Assembly (NCBI GenBank): GCA_029785235.1
Contig: JAFMAA010000015.1
Location: forward strand, 1 to 18,716
DNA: 18,716 nt
Direction: 5' to 3'
Origin: Nitrososphaerota archaeon
Lineage (GTDB): Archaea; Thermoproteota; Nitrososphaeria; Nitrososphaerales; UBA183
Position numbers and translations under genes: made by a program. Below, in pieces: positions 1 to 6,464 of the stretch; within the stretch, counting starts at the first letter, position 1, and every line of letters begins with the position of its first letter. The notes below the pieces were generated by a model. The model was not told the origin of the DNA. It did no database searches and saw only the letters and a list, made by a program, of their open reading frames with translations.

Positions 1-1118
1 AGCCTCTTTTTGTCTGGGTCGTTGAACACGTATGTCCCTGCTCCGCAGGCGAAGTGGATAGAGAGTTCATACTGCTCCTTCTTGGTGAAAGCCTCTATGA
101 AACCTGTCACCGGCGAGCAGGATGGGACGGGGAACCATCCGTCCTTCGATATCATGCCGTTGGTCTGTTCCTCTATCTTCTCGATGCAGTCTGGTATCGT
201 GATTCTGTACTTTGCCCTCTCGGACTTCGTCAGCCTACCTGTAAGCGAGACAGGCTGGAAGTTGACTGCATGGACGGTATCTATGTTGTTTGCACCGAAA
301 CGGATTATGTCACCTAACTCGTGGTCGTTGATCGACTTTATGACAGTCGGGACAAGGACTACGCCCAAGCCCACTCTCCTGCAGGCGTCGATGGCGTACG
401 GTGACTCCCAGTGGTTCTTCGGGTTGGTCTTCGGAGTGACTCCGTCGAAGCTCATGTAGAGGTTGGAGACCCCGGCGTCCTTCAGACGCTTTGCAAGGCC
501 CGGATTGAGGGCCAGATTGATGCCATTGGTGTTGAGCTGGATGTGGTCCACCCCTTCCTCCTTCAGTATCTTGATGATGGTCGGCAGGTCCTCTCGGAGT
601 GTCGGCTCCCCGCCGGTAATCTGTATGGAATTGCCCGCCACAGGTCGCTCCGCCTTCAGCGAGCGCCCCATCTCTCTCACCTGGTCGAGAGTAGGCTCGT
701 AGACATAGGCCCCCTCCAGTCCCTTCTTGACGTAGAAGAAACAGTACCAGCAGGTAAGGTCGCACCTGTTTGTGACTATGATGTTCGAAAGGCCTGTGTG
801 CGACAGGTGGTTGGAGCAGAGGCCGCAGTTCGCCGGGCATGAGCAGACGTCGAGTGGGACGTTAGCTGCGTGCGTCCCCTTCCCGTCCTTCCAATAACGT
901 GAAAACTTGCTGTACATCTCGTAGGAGCCGAAGTAGAGCTCTTCGGTCTCGCCGTGTTCAGGGCATGTCTTCGTCATCCAGACCTTGCTGTCCCGCTCGA
1001 AGACAATGGCGGGCAGTATCCGGTTGCAGTCAGGACAGATAGACTGCGTCTGGCGGATGAAGTTCCCCTTGGAGACTTCTTTCTTTAGTTCAAGGCTGAC
1101 GTCAGCGATTTGAGCCAA
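1..1118 (-). CDS. tes: Radical SAM protein, tetraether lipid synthase (Tes)-like, C-terminus cut by window edge
   Basis: The visible 372 residues form the N-terminal part of a radical SAM enzyme. A cysteine-rich leader comes first (CPDC at 28-31, TCPEHG at 51-56, then C92, C94, C98 and C101), a probable metal-binding module. The [4Fe-4S]/SAM motif NRCDLTCWYCFF follows (C119, C123, C126), then GGEP at 169-172 and QLNTNG. This leader plus core matches, from memory, the Tes/MJ0619 group. Tes couples two archaeal diether lipid tails into tetraether (GDGT) membrane lipids; related paralogues were once annotated as pterin methylases, so the exact reaction is inferred. I chose TTG at 1118 because a TATA-like box (GCTTATATCC) lies about 38 bases upstream. 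An in-frame ATG at 1163 would add 15 residues, but that box would then fall inside the gene. It is divergent from the TrmB gene at 1219. Confidence 0.8.
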   Translation of the reverse strand, partial: MAQIADVSLELKKEVSKGNFIRQTQSICPDCNRILPAIVFERDSKVWMTKTCPEHGETEELYFGSYEMYSKFSRYWKDGKGTHAANVPLDVCSCPANCGLCSNHLSHTGLSNIIVTNRCDLTCWYCFFYVKKGLEGAYVYEPTLDQVREMGRSLKAERPVAGNSIQITGGEPTLREDLPTIIKILKEEGVDHIQLNTNGINLALNPGLAKRLKDAGVSNLYMSFDGVTPKTNPKNHWESPYAIDACRRVGLGVVLVPTVIKSINDHELGDIIRFGANNIDTVHAVNFQPVSLTGRLTKSERAKYRITIPDCIEKIEEQTNGMISKDGWFPVPSCSPVTGFIEAFTKKEQYELSIHFACGAGTYVFNDPDKKR

Positions 1119-1151
1119 AATAGGTTCGCTGAAGACTCTCCAGCGCCGAGC

Positions 1152-1161
1152 GGATATAAGC
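1152..1161. promoter_or_regulatory. Possible two-way TATA box between tes-like and TrmB genes
   Basis: GGATATAAGC reads as GCTTATATCC on the minus strand. It sits about 38 bases before the TTG of the radical SAM gene, and on the plus strand about 60 bases before the TrmB start. For TrmB, the AT-rich stretches at 1163-1172 or 1183-1192 are equally possible boxes. The assignment rests on position and composition only. Confidence 0.4.
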
Positions 1162-1218
1162 ATTTTAACTTTCCAGAGGGTGAAAAGTTAAAGACGGGCC
1201 CCGTTGTTGGACAGATAG

Positions 1219-1983
1219 ATGACCCTGAGCGAACGCGCCACCGCGTCCCTCGAGGCGCTCGGGCTGACGGGGAGCGAAGTAAAAGCCTACATTGCCCTTC
1301 TCAAGGGTGGGACGATGACCGCGAGCGACGTGAGTAGGGAGGCGAGGATACCATACTCCAAGGTCTACGCCGCGCTCGAATCACTCCATAGGCACGGCTG
1401 GGTGGAAGAACAGAAGAGCAGGCCTACCGTCTACACTGCCAAGCCGCCTGACACGGCCCTGGAAGAGCTGAAGTCCCGGCAGGAGACCGAAAGGAAGGAG
1501 AGAGAGCAGGTCGCGCTGGAAGAACTCATGGGGATATACGTCAGCAGAGGGGAACAGGAAAAACCAGACATATGGATCATGCGGGGGACGAATGAGATTC
1601 TCTCAAGGGTGAAGAATCTCCTTCTGAACTGCAGGGCGGAGTTGCTCATTGCCCTCCCCGCGCAACTGGCGCCGTTCACCGACCGGATTGAGCCGCTACT
1701 CGCGACGCTCAAGGAGAAGGGTGTGAAGTGCCTGATCCTCACTTCCCCTGACCTCCCAAAGGAGGCGGCCGGCCAACTGGCCAGACACTCGGAGCTCAGG
1801 ATGAGGAAGACCATGTATGGCGGAGGCCTCGTGTCAGACTCACGCGAAGTAGTTCTCCTGCTCGGAGGAGGCGAACAGGGAGGACTCCCTCTGGCCATAT
1901 GGGCATCACACCATGGGCTGGCCAGTTTTGCCAAGGACTACTTCGAGTTCCTGTGGAATTCGCCAGGGACAACCAAACATTGA
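1219..1983 (+). CDS. TrmB-family transcriptional regulator
   Basis: A 254-residue DNA-binding regulator. Residues about 10-75 form the TrmB winged helix (LGLTGSEVKAYIALLKGG, then SREARIPYSKVYAALESL as recognition helix, then a wing ending near VYTAKPP). A charged linker rich in E, K and R follows (about 80-105). The C-terminal domain from about 115 (DIWIMRGTNEILSRV onward) resembles the phospholipase-D-like effector-binding domain of TrmB proteins, which in characterised members binds sugars. Its ligand here is unknown. The gene is divergent from the Tes-like gene and overlaps the next HTH gene by 4 bases, so those are its likeliest targets and partner. The ATG start is the first in frame before the HTH. 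Confidence 0.88.
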   Translation: MTLSERATASLEALGLTGSEVKAYIALLKGGTMTASDVSREARIPYSKVYAALESLHRHGWVEEQKSRPTVYTAKPPDTALEELKSRQETERKEREQVALEELMGIYVSRGEQEKPDIWIMRGTNEILSRVKNLLLNCRAELLIALPAQLAPFTDRIEPLLATLKEKGVKCLILTSPDLPKEAAGQLARHSELRMRKTMYGGGLVSDSREVVLLLGGGEQGGLPLAIWASHHGLASFAKDYFEFLWNSPGTTKH

Positions 1984-2345
1984 GCAAGAGGGAGAGCCTC
2001 AGAGACGAGGAAGGCGTCCTCAGACGGCTTGGCGTGGACGCCGGGCTGTCCCGGAGCGAAGCGTCGCTGTACCTCAGGCTGCTCCAGGAAGGGCAGATAC
2101 CGTCATCCCGGGAGGGGGAGGCAACGACGCTCCTGGAGAGAGGGATGGCAATAGTCTCCGGCGACGGGAAGAGGATAATCCCAGTCCATCCTAGGCTCGG
2201 GATAGCGAACCACTATAGGACATGGAGGGAGGCGATGGTGAAGGAGATCAGTGAGAGGCGGATGAGGGTAGACAGGCTGATTCTTGAGCTGATTCCCCTG
2301 TACGACGCCGCAATGGAGAAAAGGGCGGATGCGGGGGGCGCCTAG
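1980..2345 (+). CDS. Small TrmB-like helix-turn-helix protein
   Basis: A 121-residue protein starting at TTG 1980, which overlaps the preceding stop as TTGA. A longer reading from ATG 1899 would run 81 more bases into the TrmB gene and looks artefactual. An N-terminal winged-helix-like region (LGVDAGLSRSEASLYLRLLQEGQ) is followed by a poor second helix and a wing, then the segment IPVHPRLGIANHYRTW. A C-terminal helix rich in R, E and L (about 85-118) could be a coiled coil. It resembles TrmB-type HTH proteins that lack the large effector domain. The overlap suggests coupled translation and perhaps a heteromer with its neighbour, which is inference. Confidence 0.7.
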   Translation: MSKRESLRDEEGVLRRLGVDAGLSRSEASLYLRLLQEGQIPSSREGEATTLLERGMAIVSGDGKRIIPVHPRLGIANHYRTWREAMVKEISERRMRVDRLILELIPLYDAAMEKRADAGGA

Positions 2346-2349
2346 TATC

Positions 2350-2775
2350 ATGGCTGCGCCACACGAGCACGAGATAGTCTTCATGGGCATGGTTAACGTG
2401 AACCGCGATAACTACCTTCAGGGGGTGGTGGACGTTTGGAGGTGCAGAGGCTGCAAGAGGCTCTTCTGTGACGACAAGAGGTACGATGAGCCGCTCAAGG
2501 CGAGCGTGGGGTTCGAGTCGATTCCCGATGACGAAGAGTGGGCTGTGCTGACGTGCACCACGCTGAAGGATGTGTACATGAACTCCTTGGGGGTAAAACA
2601 CGGCAAGAAGTTTACCCACGCGTGCAGGGACGGCAAGGTACAGGAGTTCGTGGTGCGCGACGACTACACGCTATCGCCGAACACTAGCAGCCCCATCCAC
2701 AGGCTCTATCTGGTAAAGGACAACATCAACAAGAACATTGAGGCAGGACACTACAAGCTGACGATGGTGAAGTAG
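2350..2775 (+). CDS. Unknown soluble protein with a CxxC motif
   Basis: I do not recognise this 141-residue protein. It starts at ATG 2350, four bases after the preceding stop; an in-frame ATG at 2329 would add seven residues and overlap the HTH gene. A CRGC motif lies near residue 33 and a further Cys (LFCDD) near 40, which might bind a metal, but there is no second obvious CxxC. The rest is mixed alpha/beta with no membrane segment or signal peptide. Its spacing makes it the third gene of the TrmB operon. Confidence 0.65.
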   Translation: MAAPHEHEIVFMGMVNVNRDNYLQGVVDVWRCRGCKRLFCDDKRYDEPLKASVGFESIPDDEEWAVLTCTTLKDVYMNSLGVKHGKKFTHACRDGKVQEFVVRDDYTLSPNTSSPIHRLYLVKDNINKNIEAGHYKLTMVK

Positions 2776-2776
2776 C

Positions 2777-3175
2777 TTGGCTCTGGCACCAAGAGCCTCG
2801 GCAGCATTCAACTTTCTGACCGGGATGTGGGTGGCGATAGCAGGTTGGGGTTTCGGCCCGTCGCTCCTGTGCCCCAGAAGCGGCTGCCCAATACCAGCAC
2901 TGCAGGGCGCAGTACCGGTCCTGGGAGTCATTCTTGTCCTCGACGCTCTGGTCTGCTACATCGGATTCCGGAGCGCTTTCATGGTCGGTGGCGCCCTCTC
3001 TGCGATTGTGGCGGCTATCGCCCTCTACAACTGGGCAGGGCATTACGGAGGCGAGGCCTGGACCAGCCTGGTAGTTCTCTCCCTCATGTCGCTGGTCTTT
3101 GACCTTCTGGCCCTAAGGCCCAGAGAACAACTGAAAGAACAGGCGAATCCGATGAACCTGCCTGTGTTCGGCTAG
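2777..3175 (+). CDS. Small multi-pass membrane protein
   Basis: A 132-residue unrecognised protein with about four hydrophobic segments: near residues 9-27, 40-62, 66-84 and 95-113. A hydrophilic tail (RPREQLKEQ) follows. A cysteine pair (LLCPRSGCP, near 31-36) lies between the first two segments and could form a disulfide if that loop is extracytoplasmic. TTG at 2777 begins one base after the preceding stop, so it probably belongs to the same operon. Its stop shares CTAG with the convergent DUF309 gene. Confidence 0.6.
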   Translation: MALAPRASAAFNFLTGMWVAIAGWGFGPSLLCPRSGCPIPALQGAVPVLGVILVLDALVCYIGFRSAFMVGGALSAIVAAIALYNWAGHYGGEAWTSLVVLSLMSLVFDLLALRPREQLKEQANPMNLPVFG

Positions 3176-3732
3176 ACTTCGAAGCTGATGAAACGCTTCC
3201 TCCTCAGTATCTCTTCAGAGCCAGCCTTCAGGCTGTCGACCCTGAAAGCCCCGTAGGATGCCTGTGAGGGCCTCAGCATCCGGACCGCCCTTTCCAAGAT
3301 GCCCAGAGCCACTGTATCTTCGCCCTTCTGATGGTGGACGAGAGCGGCGCAGACCAGTATCACCCCCTGCAGGAAGGCCTTCTCGTTTCCCGTCTTCGTC
3401 CGCCAAATGCTTTCGAGAATCTCATGGCACTCCCAGTACCGCTCGGCGTTGAACAGCGACTTAGCCTCGGAGAAGATCTCTTCTTCGGGCCTGAACCTCG
3501 GGGCGATGTTCAGGTCGTGGGTGAATTCAGGCGCCGCAAGAGGCTCCAGCGCGGCGACGAAGAGTTCGAAGTCGGAGCGGCCGGAGGCGAAAACGTCCAG
3601 CTCCAAGGCGCCGTAGGAAGTCCACTTCGGGTTCCGTGCCTCCACCCCAAGTTCCCGGGCCATCGCGCGGACGACCCTCAGGAGCTCCCCTCGAGGGGCG
3701 CCTCCCTTGAGCCTGATGAGAAAGCGCAGCAC
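3172..3732 (-). CDS. DUF309 family protein with N-terminal extension
   Basis: A 186-residue protein. The C-terminal half (about 88-165) is a DUF309 domain: LFNAERYWECHEILESIW, then GNEKAFLQGVILVCAALVHH and a further helix. The E-HE pattern after the W is typical of this all-helical family, whose function is not established. The first 85 residues form a separate mixed alpha/beta part (IRLKGGAPRGELLRVVRAMA; ALELDVFASGRSDFELFVAAL) seen in archaeal versions. GTG at 3732 lies about 25 bases from a TATA-like TTAAAG (3760-3755), suggesting a leaderless transcript. Confidence 0.82.
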   Translation of the reverse strand: MLRFLIRLKGGAPRGELLRVVRAMARELGVEARNPKWTSYGALELDVFASGRSDFELFVAALEPLAAPEFTHDLNIAPRFRPEEEIFSEAKSLFNAERYWECHEILESIWRTKTGNEKAFLQGVILVCAALVHHQKGEDTVALGILERAVRMLRPSQASYGAFRVDSLKAGSEEILRRKRFISFEV

Positions 3733-3754
3733 GGTATGAAAGATGATTGGAACG

Positions 3755-3761
3755 CTTTAAT
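3755..3761 (-). promoter_or_regulatory. TATA-like box of the DUF309 gene
   Basis: On the minus strand this reads ATTAAAG, about 25 bases before the GTG start. That spacing predicts transcription starting at or next to the start codon. Confidence 0.45.
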
Positions 3762-3890
3762 GTTGACCCTGCCTTTGAGAGGTCGTGGGTGATGACCGAA
3801 TTTAGCCTACTGAACCGACAGATGTCGAGGATCTTGAGTACGAGAACCCACAATCTGGTCGAGGCGTCCACCTCGGCGCGTTGGGAATCA

Positions 3891-3898
3891 ATTTATAA
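3891..3898 (+). promoter_or_regulatory. TATA box before the gene at 3934
   Basis: The AATTTATAACC context is the only strong AT-rich box between the two divergent genes at 3732 and 3934. It lies about 38 bases before ATG 3934, giving a leader of roughly ten bases. I see no other element in the 200-base gap. Confidence 0.55.
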
Positions 3899-3933
3899 CC
3901 TCTGAAACGCGCCGCGGATTCAGGCGAAGTCGG

Positions 3934-4410
3934 ATGGTTGAGCTTGATCTCACCTGCAATCTAGAGGGATTCAGGCGGTTTCTGATCAGCAGTACTTGCA
4001 GGAGTTTCATCCCAGAGTCATACCTTAGAGACCCTGAAGTGTTCCCTGAGAAGCAAGGCGACCAGGGGTCTATCTACGTCGAGGCTGTGGACAAGGTCGA
4101 CCTCAAGAAGATCAGGGACGTCACATTCATCAACGCAAGGGATGTGCTTGGCATCATCTACACGTCTAAGAGTGGAAACACGAAGCTCAAGTGGCGGCAG
4201 CTCAGGGGGAGGATAGGAAGGATGTCAGGCGACGCCTCCGCCAACTCTCTGGTGAACCTTTCGATGTCGAGGATACTCTCGCCAGAAGACGTCGAAGCCA
4301 TAATGGCCAACCAGCAGAACGAGGGTGGCGTACAGATGCTTCCGGAAGAGCCGCAGCCGGAGTCGTCCGAAGAGAACCGGGCCGAGCCTGGACCAGATTC
4401 AACGCAATAG
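3934..4410 (+). CDS. Unknown protein with disordered acidic tail
   Basis: A 158-residue protein that I do not recognise. Residues 1-95 look folded and alpha/beta (VELDLTCNLEGFRRFLISS; SIYVEAVDKVDLKKIRDVTFINARDVLGIIYTS), followed by a basic stretch (KLKWRQLRGRIGRMSG). From about 125 to the end the composition is Q, E, P and S rich and probably disordered. There is no membrane segment. The ATG follows a good TATA box. The next gene has its own TATA, so the two need not be one operon. Confidence 0.65.
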   Translation: MVELDLTCNLEGFRRFLISSTCRSFIPESYLRDPEVFPEKQGDQGSIYVEAVDKVDLKKIRDVTFINARDVLGIIYTSKSGNTKLKWRQLRGRIGRMSGDASANSLVNLSMSRILSPEDVEAIMANQQNEGGVQMLPEEPQPESSEENRAEPGPDSTQ

Positions 4411-4454
4411 CCTGTTTTCGTGTAGCAAACCGAGCGCAAACGGCAGGCGCTGAG

Positions 4455-4461
4455 TTTATAC
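4455..4461 (+). promoter_or_regulatory. TATA box before the gene at 4486
   Basis: TTTATAC sits 25-31 bases before ATG 4486, the spacing expected for a leaderless archaeal transcript. Confidence 0.55.
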
Positions 4462-4485
4462 CAGCGGCAACGAGAGACGTACCAA

Positions 4486-4821
4486 ATGGGCAAGGTGAAA
4501 GTGAACCGGATCAGCGGCGTAACTGACCCCTTGACTGGGCTCCCTGCAAAGCAAATCGAGCTGGTTGAAGTCAGGGACGCACGTAGGCCGGAAATGTTCC
4601 CTGCCGGCGACGAGGCCAGAGTCGTCCAGGGGATGGTGTCGCAGTTGCAATCCATGGGCCTGATGCCTCAAATGAGGGAGATGGGGTTCTCCAAGATCAT
4701 CATGACCCTGACCGAGTCAGAATACGATATGTTCGGCATGAGGCTCGATGTCAATGAGATCTATGACTTAGACATCAGGAACGGGTCGATTACCCTGAGG
4801 AAGATTACCGAAGGGACCTGA
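4486..4821 (+). CDS. Small conserved-looking protein, possibly arcadin-1-like
   Basis: A 111-residue soluble protein. The N-terminus (KVKVNRISGVTDPLTGLPAK, then IELVEVRD) looks like paired beta strands. A helix-rich middle (EARVVQGMVSQLQSMG) is followed by a strand-rich end (KIIMTLTESEYDMFGMRLDV). From memory this outline recalls short archaeal proteins of the arcadin-1 type, known from a crenactin gene cluster, but there is no actin gene here and the similarity is weak. The peroxiredoxin start lies five bases downstream, so the two are probably co-transcribed. Confidence 0.6.
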   Translation: MGKVKVNRISGVTDPLTGLPAKQIELVEVRDARRPEMFPAGDEARVVQGMVSQLQSMGLMPQMREMGFSKIIMTLTESEYDMFGMRLDVNEIYDLDIRNGSITLRKITEGT

Positions 4822-4826
4822 GTGGC

Positions 4827-5285
4827 TTGAGCGGCCCAAAGGTAGGAGACAAGGCCCCGGATTTCACTCTCCCGGCACCGGGAGGACGGATGGTGTCGCT
4901 GCACGACTTCGCGGGTACGAGAAATGTAGTCCTTTACTTCTATCCAAAGGACTTCACCGCGGGGTGCACGACAGAAACGAAAGCGTTCGGCGAGAGCTAT
5001 GATGGCATCTTGGAGATGGGGGCAGAGATAATCGGCATAAGCTCCGACTCGGCCGAGAGCCATAGCGACTTCGCGAAGGAGTGCGGAGCCAGATTCCCGC
5101 TGCTCGCTGACGAAGGAGGGAAAGTCAGAGCTGAGTACGGTGCGAAGTCAATGGGCCTCATCCCCGGCCGTGTCACGTTCGTAATAGACAAGAAAGGTGT
5201 CGTGAGGCATACGTTCTCATCGCAGCTCAGGCCGAGACAACACATTACTGAGGCAATTGAAGCACTGAAGGCCATCAGAGACTGA
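4827..5285 (+). CDS. bcp: Peroxiredoxin, Bcp/PrxQ type
   Basis: A 152-residue thiol peroxidase that reduces hydrogen peroxide and organic peroxides in the cytoplasm. The family layout is clear: G-x-KAPDFTLP at 7-16, then YFYPKDFTAGCTTE with the peroxidatic Cys47 and the TxxC Thr44, and the conserved Arg in IPGRVTFVIDKKG. The resolving Cys found five residues after the peroxidatic one in E. coli Bcp is Lys here; the only other cysteine is C86, the rough position used by the second PrxQ subtype. TTG is the start, five bases after the upstream stop. Confidence 0.93.
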   Translation: MSGPKVGDKAPDFTLPAPGGRMVSLHDFAGTRNVVLYFYPKDFTAGCTTETKAFGESYDGILEMGAEIIGISSDSAESHSDFAKECGARFPLLADEGGKVRAEYGAKSMGLIPGRVTFVIDKKGVVRHTFSSQLRPRQHITEAIEALKAIRD

Positions 5286-5474
5286 CCCCTGGGCTGCCTG
5301 GCACCAGGACGACGCTGAAGTGGGCATCTGTACATGATACGACATGGCTGAAACAACGCATGTGGAAACGAGTTTCTGTATGACTTACAACAAAGAGCGC
5401 AGACCCGTTCAAAGGGCGCCCGTTCCAAGGTATGGCAGCGTTCGCTCTGAACGGCTACACAGCGCGCTTAATGG

Positions 5475-5546
5475 TGCGGCCTCCGGGATTCGAACCCGGG
5501 CAAGTGGCTTGGGAAGCCACTATCCTAACCACTGGATCAAGGCCGC
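5475..5546 (-). tRNA. tRNA-Gly (anticodon CCC)
   Basis: On the minus strand the 72 bases fold as a full cloverleaf. The acceptor GCGGCCT pairs with AGGCCGC and leaves an A discriminator. The D stem is ATCC/GGAT and the anticodon stem is GTGGC/GCCAC around loop TTCCCAA (anticodon CCC). The T arm is CCGGG-TTCGAAT-CCCGG. CCA is not encoded and there is no intron. A TATA-like TTTATACC lies about 28 bases upstream of the 5' end. Confidence 0.96.
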
Positions 5547-5570
5547 ACTACCCGCCCCCTTGAACGGAAA

Positions 5571-5580
5571 TGGTATAAAC
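5571..5580. promoter_or_regulatory. Shared TATA element of tRNA-Gly and the queD gene
   Basis: TGGTATAAACC reads as GGTTTATACCA on the other strand. It lies about 28-33 bases from the tRNA 5' end on one side and 25-30 bases from TTG 5604 on the other. No other AT-rich box is present in the 57-base gap, so the one element probably serves both directions. Confidence 0.55.
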
Positions 5581-5603
5581 CAAGCACTTTCTCCTTCCCA
5601 AGG

Positions 5604-6464
5604 TTGTCGACCGAGCAGATTCTGTCCAAGCTGGCACCGAAGCTGAGAAAGCTTGACGCTGGCGCCTATGAGAAGAGCTACAGGAGAGGGGGCACCCAGA
5701 GAAAGACGAGCACCCACCAGCTAGTTGCCGATCTCCTTGGCTCGCTGGGCATCGGGTTCAAGGAAGATATGGTGGTTCCTGGTGCGGGGGGTCTCAGGGC
5801 GGATTTCCAGGTCAACGGCACTTGGGTGTTCGTCGAACCTGAGTTGGGCGAGAGGGAGCAGGCTCTCCTCAAGGGAAAGAGCTGCATCATAGTAAAGAGG
5901 GACTCACTGAGAAGCGACAGGTCCGACCACGGCATAAGGGTGCTTGGTTTGAACGAAGAAGGGAGAGTGCAGACCATCTTTCTGGACGACCCGTCCTTCA
6001 ACTTCGACTATGCCCATATCCTCCCGAAGACCGAGAAGTGCTCCGTAATGCATGGGCATACCTCCAGTGTGCTTGTAGAGGTAGCGGGCAGACCTGTCGA
6101 AGGGATGGTCGTTGACTTCGGCGTCGCGAAGCAGATCGTCAGGGAAGCCATCAAGGGCCTTGACCACAAACTGTTCATTCGAGGAAAGTATGTTACGTCC
6201 CTGGATAGGAAGAGCGTGTCGATGAAGTTCGACACGGTCCACGGAGAATTCGTCATCAAGGCCCCGAAGGACACCACGGTGTTGCTTGATGGTGAGGCAA
6301 CCGTCGAGAACCTGGCGAGAGAAGTACTGTCTAGGATTGCACCCAACATGCCAGAGAACGTGACATCCGTAGGCGTCTACGTATACGAGGGGCTGAACAA
6401 GGGGAGTCACATCCTGGCGAAGCTCCACCAGGACGGTGCGCGATCAGCACGAAAGAAGCCATAG
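5604..6464 (+). CDS. queD: QueD-type 6-carboxytetrahydropterin synthase with extra N-terminal domain
   Basis: A 286-residue protein; ordinary QueD proteins are about 120-150 residues. The C-terminal part from about 133 is QueD/PTPS: zinc ligands H138 and H150/H152 (HGH), catalytic C146 in CSVMHGH, LDH at 187-189, the ATVENLA helix near 232 and E262. QueD turns dihydroneopterin triphosphate into 6-carboxytetrahydropterin in the queuosine/archaeosine precursor pathway. The first 130 residues are not part of that fold: a helix (STHQLVADLLGSLGI) is followed by LRADF and FVEPEL, an arrangement like PD-(D/E)XK nuclease-type domains (D67, E78) without the usual lysine. About 40 residues also lie between LDH and the ATVENLA helix. 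TTG 5604 follows a TATA by about 28 bases. Confidence 0.85.
   Translation: MSTEQILSKLAPKLRKLDAGAYEKSYRRGGTQRKTSTHQLVADLLGSLGIGFKEDMVVPGAGGLRADFQVNGTWVFVEPELGEREQALLKGKSCIIVKRDSLRSDRSDHGIRVLGLNEEGRVQTIFLDDPSFNFDYAHILPKTEKCSVMHGHTSSVLVEVAGRPVEGMVVDFGVAKQIVREAIKGLDHKLFIRGKYVTSLDRKSVSMKFDTVHGEFVIKAPKDTTVLLDGEATVENLAREVLSRIAPNMPENVTSVGVYVYEGLNKGSHILAKLHQDGARSARKKP

Noticed and set aside
310..842. Open frames on both strands inside the radical SAM gene
   Set aside because: They are out of frame with the conserved CxxxCxxC and GGEP motifs, and their composition (R, G, P, H rich) is that of a shadow of a GC-rich gene.
5286..5474. A gene or RNA in the gap after the peroxiredoxin
   Set aside because: The open frame there runs through the tRNA in antisense and has no start signal; no stable RNA outline was seen.
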